This document shows positions 35,985-44,907 of a stretch of DNA of 64,000 bases, one piece after another. The notes beneath the pieces are model-generated. The model did no database searches, was not told the origin of the DNA, and saw only the letters and a list, made by a program, of their open reading frames with translations. Position 1 is the stretch's first letter. Each line of letters starts with the position of its first letter. The DNA comes from JBPOFM01 sp041391925 (GTDB lineage: Bacteria; Bacteroidota; Bacteroidia; Flavobacteriales; Flavobacteriaceae). Position numbers and translations under genes: made by a program. The stretch covers positions 78,453-142,452 of the forward strand of contig JAWKNA010000010.1 of assembly GCA_041391925.1 (NCBI GenBank), written 5' to 3'.

Positions 35985-36845
35985 TCAGTAGAAGCCAATG
36001 TTAATAATTATCAGAGTTATAAAAACAATTGCCAAAACACTGTAAATAGCTCTTATTCTTGTATGTTCAGAAAGCCAAATTCCACTTATGGCCAATAAGG
36101 TCAAGAAACCATTTTCCAACCTTGTAAGGAAGATACCGAGAATCAAACTGATAAATAAAGCATGTGTCACAAGATGCTTCGGTTTTAAAAATATTAAAAT
36201 AGCTGTTCCCATTTCAATAATGATGGTGAACCAAGCAAATATATGGCTGATAATGGCTAGATTGGGTAGAACATTCTGAAAGGTGACTATTTTTGATGTG
36301 TTTGGGTCAAGAAGAGCCAATTCTGAAATTTGAGCATGGTTGTGAGCAACAATTTGCTTCATTTCAGGATTAAAATATAGAAGAGGCTTAAAAAAACTAC
36401 CTGTGTTGATCATGTAATAATAGAAATCGCCAGAAACAAATTGAGGAGAGACAAGTTTTTGAATTCCTGAAAACAACAATACAATGACAGCCAACAATTT
36501 GATGTTTGTGATGAAATCTTCATATTGCCCATTATGAAGAAATATGATAACGAGAATCGTTATATAGATCAACAGAAAATGGTGATTTGCACGAACGAAA
36601 TAATCGCATATTAAATCAGAAATAAGGATTGTCAAAAATATATACCACAGCAGAGGTTGCCTCAAGTTTTTAACAAAAAATACAATCAAAAACAGCCCTA
36701 TACAAAGCAATGGAAGTTTTACCCTTTTATGGTCCATCCCAGTGCTGATGAGATACACAGTTATAAAAATTAAGAGCAGTTTGAGGGCTAAATAATTTTT
36801 GTCTGCCAATACCTCTTTGGTACTTTTCCAATTCAGTACATTCAT
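35985..36845 (-). CDS. Polytopic membrane protein, HTTM-like
   Basis: A 286-residue membrane protein with about eight helices. The segment LLFSGIQKLVSPQFVSGDFYYYMINTGSFF near 120-150 recalls the core of HTTM (vitamin K-dependent carboxylase-like) membrane proteins, followed by a long soluble loop with a His pair (VAHNHAQ) and further helices. Its ATG overlaps the stop of the 135-residue gene (ATGA). The EEP gene begins right after its stop. The assignment to HTTM is tentative. Confidence 0.6.
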   Translation of the reverse strand: MNVLNWKSTKEVLADKNYLALKLLLIFITVYLISTGMDHKRVKLPLLCIGLFLIVFFVKNLRQPLLWYIFLTILISDLICDYFVRANHHFLLIYITILVIIFLHNGQYEDFITNIKLLAVIVLLFSGIQKLVSPQFVSGDFYYYMINTGSFFKPLLYFNPEMKQIVAHNHAQISELALLDPNTSKIVTFQNVLPNLAIISHIFAWFTIIIEMGTAILIFLKPKHLVTHALFISLILGIFLTRLENGFLTLLAISGIWLSEHTRIRAIYSVLAIVFITLIIINIGFY

Positions 36846-37249
36846 GGTTTAATGAATTGGTATTTGTTGATAAGCTCCCGTGAATACTTTGAATTTTTAG
36901 AATCAATCAGTGGTTTCCATACCTCAATGGTTACAGTATCATTCGTTACATAATTTGACATGACCGTTGCCATTTTCTTTAGGTTCATTTTATTTGGCAT
37001 TCGTTTGACATCCATCATCAAATTGCCAATGTTTTTATCATCAGCAATGAGCGAATCAAGTGGCTCTGTAAGATTGTTGATATAAACTTCATTGAAATAA
37101 TAGTGCACTTCGGAATACATCCCAAATCCGCCACCTTTCCATTTGTTGAGGTTGGACGTCCTCACAAGAATAAAGTGCACTCCTATAATCATTAATGCCA
37201 CTATTGGAACTGCATATTTTAGGATTGGCCAATTCTTTTTAGACATCAT
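36842..37249 (-). CDS. Single-TM protein of the HTTM-like operon
   Basis: A 135-residue protein with one N-terminal membrane helix (about 9-27), a signature NKWKGGGFGMYSEVHYYF near 36-52, and a soluble C-terminal half. The glycine-rich motif looks conserved rather than random. It is the first gene of the operon with the HTTM-like and EEP genes; a 4-bp overlap links it to the next one. Function is unknown; a partner subunit of the polytopic protein is a reasonable guess. Confidence 0.65.
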   Translation of the reverse strand: MMSKKNWPILKYAVPIVALMIIGVHFILVRTSNLNKWKGGGFGMYSEVHYYFNEVYINNLTEPLDSLIADDKNIGNLMMDVKRMPNKMNLKKMATVMSNYVTNDTVTIEVWKPLIDSKNSKYSRELINKYQFIKP

Positions 37250-37300
37250 ATTCCAGATGATTGGATAAGTGTTTACTAAAGTAAGAAAATTTGTAAAACA

Positions 37301-37330
37301 AAAAAGAATCGCTTAAAAGCAATTCTTTTT
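37301..37330 (-). terminator. Terminator after lysS
   Basis: Stem aagaattgc/gcgattctt on the minus strand (one G-T pair), 6-nt loop, T run. Confidence 0.65.
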
Positions 37331-37349
37331 CTAGAATCTTAATTTAAGA

Positions 37350-39038
37350 TTACACAAGCTCTACAAACAACCCATCATCATTTTTGCTGACTTTGGCAAT
37401 TTTGTTTTTGGTCAAACTCTTAATAGTGGTATCCCATTTTTTGTTGCTCAATCCTGATTGTTCTTTCAAAATATTCAAATCGATGGGTGACTTTGCTTTA
37501 AGGATTGCAAATACAACTTTTTCTTCATCGGTCAGGGCAATAGCTTTCTTCTCAGGTTTCATTTGAGGAAAGAACAATACTTCTTGAATCGATTGATTGT
37601 TGGTCAGGAACATGATGAGTCGGTCCATACCAATTCCCATGCCTGATGTTGGTGGCATTCCGTATTCCAAAGCACGTAAGAAGTCATAATCAATCACACC
37701 AGTGGCTTCATCATCCCCTTTCTGTGCCAACTCCATTTGATGTTCAAAACGTTCCCGTTGATCGATTGGGTCATTCAATTCAGAATACGCATTGGCGATT
37801 TCCTTTCCACAGACCATCAACTCAAAACGTTCGGTCAAATCGGGATTGGTTCTATGTTCCTTACATAATGGACTCATCTCTTTCGGATAATCCGTGATGA
37901 AGGTCGGTTGAATATAATTGCCTTCACATTTTTCCCCAAAAATCTCATCTATTAGTTTGCCTTTGCCCATAGTATCATCCACAACAATTCCCATCCCTTT
38001 TGCCGCAGTACGTATCTCTTCTTCCGTTTTCCCGGATATGTCAAAACCTGTAAATTCCTTAATTGAATCTGCCATCGTCACGCGAGCATAAGGCGCTTTG
38101 AAATCAATATGATGTTCTCCAAACGTAGCTTTGGTTGTCCCATTGACAGCGATGGCGCAATGTTCCAATAATCGTTCACAAAAATCCATCATCCAATTGT
38201 AATCTTTATAGGCCACGTAGATTTCCATGGCTGTGAATTCTGGATTGTGGGTGCGATCCATGCCTTCGTTACGGAAATTTTTTGAGAATTCGTATACACC
38301 GTCAAAACCGCCCACAATCAATCGTTTTAAATACAATTCATTGGCAATTCGCATGAATAAAGGGATATCCAAACTATTGTGATGTGTTACAAATGGACGT
38401 GCAGCAGCACCACCTGCAATAGGTTGCAACACTGGTGTTTCTACTTCAAAATAACCAGCATCGTTAAAAAACTGACGCATGGCATTGAACAATTTGGTGC
38501 GTTTGATGAATACTTCCTTAACGTTTGGATTAACAACCAAATCTGCATAGCGTTGTCTATAACGTTGCTCAGGATCTGTAAATGCATCGTGGATGATGCC
38601 GTCTTTTTCTTTTGGAAGGGGCAATGGTTTTAACGATTTGCTTAAGAGCGTAAAGTTTTTTGCCCTAACGGATTTTTCGCCTACTTGAGTAGTAAACAAT
38701 GTCCCTTCAATTCCTACAAAATCCCCAAAGTCCAATAGTTTTTTAAACACCTCATTGTATAAGGCTTTATCATCACTTGGGCAGATTTCGTCCCTATTAA
38801 AATAAACTTGAATTTTTCCTTCTGAATCTTGAAGTTGTGCAAAACTGGCTTTTCCTTGCACTCTTATGGACATCAATCGTCCTGCAATGATAACTTTTTT
38901 GCCTTCTTCAAATTGCTCCTTAACCTGTTTGGAAGTATGGCTTACAGGGTATAAATTGGCTGGGTAAGGATTAATCCCCAACTCACGGAGTTTGTCTAGT
39001 TTTTCCCTTCGGATGAGTTCTTGTTCAGAAAGTTGCAT
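37350..39038 (-). CDS. lysS: Lysyl-tRNA synthetase, class II
   Basis: LysS charges tRNA-Lys. The 562 residues comprise the N-terminal OB-fold anticodon-binding domain (about 60-170, VIIAGRLMSIRVQGKASFAQLQD) and the class II catalytic core with motif 2 (RNEGMDRTHNPEFTAMEIY near 260) and motif 3 (GMPPTSGMGIGMDRLIMFL near 475). About 65 residues after the catalytic domain (EEKVVFAILKAKSPIDL...) form a short helical, winged-helix-like extension seen in flavobacterial LysS. The ATG lies 41 nt after an exact TAATTTTG box. Confidence 0.96.
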   Translation of the reverse strand: MQLSEQELIRREKLDKLRELGINPYPANLYPVSHTSKQVKEQFEEGKKVIIAGRLMSIRVQGKASFAQLQDSEGKIQVYFNRDEICPSDDKALYNEVFKKLLDFGDFVGIEGTLFTTQVGEKSVRAKNFTLLSKSLKPLPLPKEKDGIIHDAFTDPEQRYRQRYADLVVNPNVKEVFIKRTKLFNAMRQFFNDAGYFEVETPVLQPIAGGAAARPFVTHHNSLDIPLFMRIANELYLKRLIVGGFDGVYEFSKNFRNEGMDRTHNPEFTAMEIYVAYKDYNWMMDFCERLLEHCAIAVNGTTKATFGEHHIDFKAPYARVTMADSIKEFTGFDISGKTEEEIRTAAKGMGIVVDDTMGKGKLIDEIFGEKCEGNYIQPTFITDYPKEMSPLCKEHRTNPDLTERFELMVCGKEIANAYSELNDPIDQRERFEHQMELAQKGDDEATGVIDYDFLRALEYGMPPTSGMGIGMDRLIMFLTNNQSIQEVLFFPQMKPEKKAIALTDEEKVVFAILKAKSPIDLNILKEQSGLSNKKWDTTIKSLTKNKIAKVSKNDDGLFVELV

Positions 39039-39078
39039 GCTAATAATTTTGAATTCAGCCTTTTTCGGCGGACGAGTG

Positions 39079-39113
39079 CAAAATTACACTATTTTCAAAA
39101 AATCAGCATACAA
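39079..39113 (-). promoter_or_regulatory. Promoter of lysS
   Basis: Minus strand: TTG (39113-39111), 24 nt, TAATTTTG (39086-39079). The -7 box is exact; the spacing is slightly long. Confidence 0.5.
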
Positions 39114-39145
39114 CTTTTAAGTAGATTTAAGAACAAGCCTAAAAC

Positions 39146-39589
39146 TTAGTTTACTTTATCCTCTTTTGCCTTTTCTGGATTTAGAACTTCACCTTTGATT
39201 CTTAAAACCTTTGAAGGTTCAGAAGCATTGGAAGTCAAGGTGACCGTTTTGGTAAAGGCACCAATTCTATTGGTAGCATATTTTACACTAATTTCACCTG
39301 TTTCTCCTGGTTTTATGACATCTTTACTATACGTTGGTACTGTACATCCGCAGGAACCTTTTGCAGCTGAAATGACAATAGGCGCTTCTCCAGTATTGGT
39401 AAATTTAAAGACACGTACACCATCTGCATTTTGTTCAATTTTTCCGTAGTCAATTTCTTCGGTTTCAAAAGAAAATTTACCCACTTTGTCAGAGGAGGTC
39501 ATCTCTTGAGAGAACCCTAATGTGGAAATCAATGCAAAAAATAAAAGACTTGCATAAACCTTGCTTAATTTGTTTAATGATAAATTCAT
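39146..39589 (-). CDS. Secreted DUF1573 protein
   Basis: A 147-residue protein with a signal peptide (cleaved near GFSQ) and one DUF1573 domain, an Ig-like (ASH/MSP-type) fold: DYGKIEQNADGVRVFKFTNTGEAPIVI, SCGCTVPTYSKDVIKPGETGEISVKY, and SNASEPSKVLRIKGEV. The CGC pair is typical. These periplasmic or surface proteins are common in Bacteroidota; their job is unknown. It stands alone downstream of a LuxR gene, upstream of lysS, in the same direction. Confidence 0.9.
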   Translation of the reverse strand: MNLSLNKLSKVYASLLFFALISTLGFSQEMTSSDKVGKFSFETEEIDYGKIEQNADGVRVFKFTNTGEAPIVISAAKGSCGCTVPTYSKDVIKPGETGEISVKYATNRIGAFTKTVTLTSNASEPSKVLRIKGEVLNPEKAKEDKVN

Positions 39590-39696
39590 ATTATTTGAGT
39601 TTTGATTAATATTGAAGCAAACATCACAAAAAGATTATTAAAATAGATAAAAATAAAGGATGAATTGAGTACTAGTACCTAGTATGATTTTTTTAA

Positions 39697-40752
39697 CTAA
39701 CTATTAAACAATGATTTAACTTCGTCTCTAGACTGAACGTTCAATTTCTTGTAAATGTTGTTTACATGTGTTTTTACTGTACTTAAGCTTACAAAAAGGG
39801 CATCTGCAATCTCCTTATTTGATTTTTCTTCCAACAGCAACTCTAATATATTCTGCTCTTGTTTGGTCAATTGTTCTTTGGCAATATCCAATGTTATGGT
39901 TTGGTGTTTTTCACGACGTCTCCACAACCACGCATTGCCGAGCAAGGAAACCGCCAAAAGTGCATACAAAGGATAATTCCAATTGAAACCAGAATCTGAA
40001 GCACTATTGATAATATATTCATCTGATCTTAATTCTGATTGGTATTGTTTGGTATAGGTCGAATTGGGATAACGCTCTTCCAGACGTTTCAACAAATCCT
40101 CATAATAATCATTAGTCTTTAAGTCTTCTATATAATGCTCGTGCAAATCATTGCCCCTGTTAGACAGAAAAGAATAAATGTAAAGTTCAGCAATGGGCTC
40201 GTCAAGGCTTTTGCCATAATCCTGAAGTGTTTTGAACCATTTCTTGTTATTGAGCTTACGGTTGGCTTCACTACGATACTCCGCAAATGCATATCGCATA
40301 TTTTCCCTTAAAGAATCAATCTTTACAAAAACCATCGATTTGTCGTTGGTAGAATTGATATCACAAAAAATCTGCTTATCAAATGAAAATGGAAACACCA
40401 GTGTGTCCTTGTTTTTTGCAATGAAAATAACTTCTTCGCTATCATCACAATGGCCGTCAAAATGGTTTTGGTCTTGCTCTGCATCAAAACAATTGTCAAC
40501 ATGAAGCCTATAGATGCGATTGACATTTTCCAATTCGTTGCCTGTGAATTCAAAATAACCCAAACTATCTGTTTTTGCTCGTGCTATGATTTGTTCTGAA
40601 TATACCCCAGAAATCTTCCGATAATCTTCTATAATGGAAAGATACACATTATCGTGCCATTTTTTGGTGTCGATATGCCCGCTAAATTTGTATTGTGCCT
40701 GGGCGGATAAGGAGACCACTATGAAAAACAATAAAACAACAGATGTTTTCAT
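39697..40752 (-). CDS. Membrane-anchored LuxR-type regulator with exported N-terminal domain
   Basis: A 351-residue regulator that crosses the inner membrane. A signal peptide (cleaved near LSAQAQ) leads to an exported beta-rich domain (about 21-115, opening KFSGHID) with an acidic His/Asp loop (ENVNRIYRLHVDNCFDAEQDQNHFDGHCDD), then helices. A TM segment lies near 258-275 (YPLYALLAVSLLGNAWLW) followed by a LuxR (GerE) HTH at about 290-350 (LTKQEQNILELL, SNKEIADALFVSLSTVKTHVNNIYKKLN). It may sense a metal or stress in the periplasm and control genes directly from the membrane. It is divergent from a 52-residue Pmp3 protein. Confidence 0.82.
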   Translation of the reverse strand: MKTSVVLLFFIVVSLSAQAQYKFSGHIDTKKWHDNVYLSIIEDYRKISGVYSEQIIARAKTDSLGYFEFTGNELENVNRIYRLHVDNCFDAEQDQNHFDGHCDDSEEVIFIAKNKDTLVFPFSFDKQIFCDINSTNDKSMVFVKIDSLRENMRYAFAEYRSEANRKLNNKKWFKTLQDYGKSLDEPIAELYIYSFLSNRGNDLHEHYIEDLKTNDYYEDLLKRLEERYPNSTYTKQYQSELRSDEYIINSASDSGFNWNYPLYALLAVSLLGNAWLWRRREKHQTITLDIAKEQLTKQEQNILELLLEEKSNKEIADALFVSLSTVKTHVNNIYKKLNVQSRDEVKSLFNS

Positions 40753-40871
40753 GCTACGAAGCTACTATATTTTATTTGAAAATGAAATACATTATCCCTA
40801 TCTGTTGTGGATGTAACAAATAACAAGTTTGTACGTCCAATCCATACATCAATCATCAAAATCAAATCATC

Positions 40872-41030
40872 ATGAGTATCTGGAGAGTTATTCTATCCAT
40901 CTTTTGTCCTCCTCTGGCCGTCATTGGTAAAGGGTGTGGTTCTGTAATCATCGTATTTTTATTGTGGCTTTGTGGCTGGGTGCCTGGCGTTATTGCAGCT
41001 TTGGTCATCTTGAACAACCCAGACAGGTAG
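40872..41030 (+). CDS. YqaE/Pmp3-family small membrane protein
   Basis: A 52-residue protein found by direct translation. It has two hydrophobic segments and the Pmp3 signature: MSIWRVILSIFCPPLAVIGKG followed by FLLWLCGWVPGVIAALVIL. Members affect membrane potential and salt or stress tolerance; in flavobacteria the function is unknown. It is divergent from the LuxR-type regulator, with about 120 bp between the starts, and could be its target. Confidence 0.85.
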   Translation: MSIWRVILSIFCPPLAVIGKGCGSVIIVFLLWLCGWVPGVIAALVILNNPDR

Positions 41031-41138
41031 AGCTATAAGATTATCTAGGACTTTAGTGTGAGTTCGGGACCCATAAAATTCATTCATTATTCACTAAAAA
41101 AAAGTAATTTTATGGTCTGAATTTAAACATCCAGTTAT

Positions 41139-42041
41139 ATGAAACTTTCTAGTCTTTTCGGGTCTGTCTGCTTGGCACTACTGGCAATGAACTGTAATGT
41201 TACCGAATCTATTGTTTTTAACAACGATATGAGTGGTATTTATAAAACCACTTATGATTTAGGGCCAATGTTGTCCTACGCCAATGACAACAGACCTGAA
41301 AATGTTGAGCGTGAACCGAAGGTAAAGATGGATACCATCTTCAACATCGATGACATGATTACGCAATATAAAGACAGTATTGCTATGATGTCTCCCGAAG
41401 AACAGGCCAAACTTGATAAATTGAGAGGAATGGTCTTTGAGGTGCACCAAGATGAACCTAATGGAATTTCAACTTACACCATTGGAAAGAAATTTAAAGA
41501 TTTTGATGATTTGATGTCTGTAGGTAAGAATCTCGACAATGCTACTAATATGATTTTTGATTACGGCGGTACTAATGAAATGGAGAATGTAGGTATAAAC
41601 GATTACAAGCAGGAAACAAAGGTGACTTACGCTTACAGGGATAATGTGTTTGAACGTATCAACTACAAAGAAAACGCAAATAGTGATATGAATGTAGCAT
41701 CTAAAGTGAATGAAGAAATTGAGTCAGTTGATAATGAAGTCATTGAGGAAACGGTTATTGAAGATTATCCAATAGAAAGGGATGACATGGGGTATGAAGA
41801 TGAGGAAGACAACGAAAGTGCAGGCGATGAGATGACAAAACAAATAGAAGCACAATTTGAAGATATGTTCAAAAATGCTTTCTACACAATACAATACACT
41901 TTTCCAAGACGTATCAAATCAGTATCAAGTGATATGGCGGTCATTTCTGCAGACGGTAAGTCTTTGACTTTGAAGGTAGATTGGGATACCATTCATGATG
42001 ATGATTCTATTTTAAACCTAAAAGTGGAGTTAGAAAATTAA
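41139..42041 (+). CDS. Acidic lipoprotein of unknown function
   Basis: A 300-residue lipoprotein (lipobox ALLAMNC). The mature part has a region rich in Asp and Glu near 180-225 (EEIESVDNEVIEETVIED...) between two folded-looking segments. The C-terminal part (YTIQYTFPRRIKSVSSDMAVISADGKSLTLKVDWDTI) resembles a small beta domain. It is followed after 3 nt by lipB, so the two are probably cotranscribed. No family recognised. Confidence 0.7.
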   Translation: MKLSSLFGSVCLALLAMNCNVTESIVFNNDMSGIYKTTYDLGPMLSYANDNRPENVEREPKVKMDTIFNIDDMITQYKDSIAMMSPEEQAKLDKLRGMVFEVHQDEPNGISTYTIGKKFKDFDDLMSVGKNLDNATNMIFDYGGTNEMENVGINDYKQETKVTYAYRDNVFERINYKENANSDMNVASKVNEEIESVDNEVIEETVIEDYPIERDDMGYEDEEDNESAGDEMTKQIEAQFEDMFKNAFYTIQYTFPRRIKSVSSDMAVISADGKSLTLKVDWDTIHDDDSILNLKVELEN

Positions 42042-42044
42042 GAG

Positions 42045-42740
42045 TTGAACAAAACCGTAAACATACAAGATTTAGGACACAAAGATTATAAAGAGACTTG
42101 GGATTACCAAGAAACCCTCTTCAATGCTATAGTTGATACTAAAATTAAAAACAGAAGAGAAGATACGCAAGTCAAAACAGACAATTACTTCCTATTCGTT
42201 GAGCATCCGCATGTGTATACTTTAGGCAAAAGCGGTGATATGGATCATTTGCTTTTGAATGAATCCCAACTTAAAAGTAAAGGTGCCACATTTTATAAAA
42301 TCAATAGAGGTGGAGATATTACGTATCATGGACCAGGCCAGATTGTAGGGTATCCCATTCTGGACTTGGAAAACTTCTTTACAGACATCCATAAATATTT
42401 ACGTTTTTTAGAGGAAATCATCATCCTAACTCTTGCAGAATACGGTATCAAAAGTGAACGTAGCCCTGGAGAAACAGGCGTGTGGCTCGATGTCGGTACG
42501 CCATTTGCACGCAAAATCTGCGCTATGGGTGTACGTGCCAGCCGATGGGTTACCATGCACGGCTTTGCACTTAATGTCAATGTTGATTTGGGTTATTTCG
42601 ACAATATCATTCCGTGTGGCATTCGTGGTAAGGCTGTCACATCTTTGCATGTAGAACTCGGTGTGGATTGGGTAGATGAAGCTGAGGTAAAACAAAAACT
42701 AGTGAAACATTTTATTGCATTGTTTGGGGCAGAAGTATAA
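42045..42740 (+). CDS. lipB: Lipoyl(octanoyl) transferase
   Basis: LipB moves octanoate from acyl carrier protein to the lipoyl domains of 2-oxoacid dehydrogenases. The 231 residues contain the substrate-site motif RGGDITYHGPGQIVGYP near 88, the catalytic lysine segment ARKICAMGVRASRWVTMHGFALNV, and the catalytic cysteine in IPCGIRGKAVTSL. I start at TTG 42045, since the chain opens (M)NKTVNIQDLG as in family members and no ATG lies upstream in frame after the previous stop. Length is normal. Confidence 0.93.
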   Translation: MNKTVNIQDLGHKDYKETWDYQETLFNAIVDTKIKNRREDTQVKTDNYFLFVEHPHVYTLGKSGDMDHLLLNESQLKSKGATFYKINRGGDITYHGPGQIVGYPILDLENFFTDIHKYLRFLEEIIILTLAEYGIKSERSPGETGVWLDVGTPFARKICAMGVRASRWVTMHGFALNVNVDLGYFDNIIPCGIRGKAVTSLHVELGVDWVDEAEVKQKLVKHFIALFGAEV

Positions 42741-42799
42741 CAAGTTTCTTAGGAATATTGCTACAAATATTAAAAAAATAAACCTTAGTTTTAAGTTTT

Positions 42800-43561
42800 C
42801 TATTGCCTGCTTTTTTGAGCAAGTTCAAATCTCTCTTCATATTTGTGGTGCAACGTTCCCATCAAGCGGTCCCAAAACAGAAAATAAAGCCCAAAGTTTT
42901 TATGAGCCACACGATGATGCATATTGTGCGAAAATGATGTATTAATCCATTTCCCAACAAACGTTTTGTGGAGCCAACTTGGGTACATTTCATAGCCCGA
43001 ATGGCCATAAAGATTATATATAAATTGCCAAAACAAGAAGAATAACAGTGCCGAAGGACTTACCGGCAGAGTAAAAACGATGACTAAAATAATCCCAGCT
43101 TCAACAAAGGCTTCCGCTGGATGAAAGGAGTAAGAGCTAAAAGGATTAGGATTGATGCTGATATGATGCGTTTTATGAATCCATTTGTACAGTAACGGAA
43201 TATGCATCAACCGATGGGTCCAGTAGAAATAAGCATCGTGAATAATGAACATTAGGGGTAGGCTGAGGTAATAATACGCCATGCCATACTCGTCCCTATC
43301 CGTGAACATATTGGTATACGGATAAAGATATTTCAGCGTTACAATAGTTACCCCTCCAAAAATCACTGCGGTACAACAAGAATTAAAGATTTCATGTTTT
43401 ATGATGGCCCATTGCGGAAAACGCTTTTGGATTTTCCGTTGCATAAACCCATTCTTAAATACCACGTAAAACAGAAGATATAAACCGCCAGCATACAGAA
43501 AATATGTTTTAATAACAGCAAAAGAAGTGTAAAACCAAGAAATGAAAAAATCTGGCATCAA
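42800..43561 (-). CDS. Fatty acid hydroxylase / sterol desaturase family membrane protein
   Basis: A 253-residue membrane di-iron enzyme with several helices and the three histidine boxes of the fatty acid hydroxylase family: HDAYFYWTHRLMH near 111, HKTHH near 135 and HNMHHRVAH near 215, plus FHPAEA between. It probably hydroxylates or desaturates a lipid, carotenoid or sterol-like substrate; the exact one is unknown. It converges with lipB. Confidence 0.88.
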   Translation of the reverse strand: MMPDFFISWFYTSFAVIKTYFLYAGGLYLLFYVVFKNGFMQRKIQKRFPQWAIIKHEIFNSCCTAVIFGGVTIVTLKYLYPYTNMFTDRDEYGMAYYYLSLPLMFIIHDAYFYWTHRLMHIPLLYKWIHKTHHISINPNPFSSYSFHPAEAFVEAGIILVIVFTLPVSPSALLFFLFWQFIYNLYGHSGYEMYPSWLHKTFVGKWINTSFSHNMHHRVAHKNFGLYFLFWDRLMGTLHHKYEERFELAQKSRQ

Positions 43562-43744
43562 ATTATGGGGTTGGTGATAAAGGTATCATTTTTCTGTTTT
43601 AAAAAAAAATCGTGAAGAGTGTTAAAAATTTTAGTTGTCATTTGTGCCGATTAAATAGTAAGATTTAATAAAGTTCAAACATTCATTCCTTTCAATCTTC
43701 ATAACACATTCCATGTATTAAAAATTAATTCAAATATATATAAG

Positions 43745-44794
43745 TTACGACTCATCATTAAAATACACTTTGTAATAATGCATCTTTTTGGTCTCGTCAT
43801 AACCACGTTCTAAATATTCTGCGGAAGCGTCTGGAGCATCGACATCTAATTTGATTTGGATGTTGGTATCGAGTTTGATTTCGGTTTTGATTTTCTGTTT
43901 CTGCTTTTTCAGGACGCTTTCAGATACATCAAATTGATTACGGATAACGACGGCTCGATTGCTTTCAAAGCCCTTTTTATAATCATCAAATAGGTCCTTG
44001 AACTTATCATCTTCAAAAACATCCTCTTTAAAGTTTTCTACATTGATGACCTCATTTTCCTTAAAGAAGTCGATGGTTTTTGCCAGAAAACTGCTTTTTT
44101 CTTGCACACCATAGGATGGTTTCAAGATATCTTCTGAAAATTCGCGGCACATTTCAATGTAATTTTTGGTGTGCTGATTGGCATCATCAGGATATTTCAC
44201 ATTGAGAAAATGCTTGGTCCAATATTGAGTGTCATAGCTGTTGTTGTCAACGCTCAACACGATATTTCCTTCTGTGTCGGCAGTGTTCAAAATAAGCACA
44301 CCTTTGTCCACTTTTTTTGTCGGAATACCGCGTTGTGTGATGATGTCGTAACTGCCATTTTCAAGATAGGTCTGGAAGAATTCGCTTTTGTTTTCAATCT
44401 TAAAAATTCCTACGGCATTCACAAAAAAATCTTCATACTGAATGTCATTGAAAAGGCATACCAATACATCGCCTGTCTTTATTTGTGCGGAATTGCTCTG
44501 TTCAAACAAATGCGTCACAATGTGCTTTGAAACATCTATAAAGTCGCTGTCATCTTGAAGCAATTGCAAAGCATAGCTATTGATTTCGTTGAGGTTGATA
44601 TTGCTATGATGGTTGAAACGATAACTTTCCACCACACTTCCGAAAGGACGCAGCAGATAGCCCAACATCAGGTCATAGCTCACTTCATCAAAGTCGATTT
44701 CACTTTCTGAAAATGCATTTTTGGTGCTATTGAACTTATTTCCAACCTTATGAAGGATGCATTTGTGAAACGAGGCTTTGTTCCTTTTAATCAT
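43745..44794 (-). CDS. NdpA/YejK-like nucleoid-associated protein
   Basis: A 349-residue protein matching the nucleoid-associated NdpA/YejK family of DNA-binding proteins: an N-terminal segment on FHKCILHKVGNKFNS, then a conserved middle with LVCLFNDIQYEDFFVNAVGIFKIENK, and a C-terminal part on ESNRAVVIRNQFDVSE and a coiled-coil-like Lys/Gln stretch (LKKQKQKIKTEIKL). The function in Bacteroidota is not established. It stands alone, downstream of a terminator. Confidence 0.75.
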   Translation of the reverse strand: MIKRNKASFHKCILHKVGNKFNSTKNAFSESEIDFDEVSYDLMLGYLLRPFGSVVESYRFNHHSNINLNEINSYALQLLQDDSDFIDVSKHIVTHLFEQSNSAQIKTGDVLVCLFNDIQYEDFFVNAVGIFKIENKSEFFQTYLENGSYDIITQRGIPTKKVDKGVLILNTADTEGNIVLSVDNNSYDTQYWTKHFLNVKYPDDANQHTKNYIEMCREFSEDILKPSYGVQEKSSFLAKTIDFFKENEVINVENFKEDVFEDDKFKDLFDDYKKGFESNRAVVIRNQFDVSESVLKKQKQKIKTEIKLDTNIQIKLDVDAPDASAEYLERGYDETKKMHYYKVYFNDES

Positions 44795-44851
44795 GATTTG
44801 CTTTGCATTTTGATGATTGCAATACTACATAATTTCACATCGACATAAAAG

Positions 44852-44883
44852 AAAAAAACGCCAAAGAAATGCTTTGGCGTTTC
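44852..44883 (-). terminator. Terminator of the five-gene envelope operon
   Basis: Stem acgccaaag/ctttggcgt (44858-44880), 5-nt loop, seven T in the minus direction. Confidence 0.8.
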
Positions 44884-44907
44884 AAAAAACTAATAGCAAA
44901 TAAAAGG

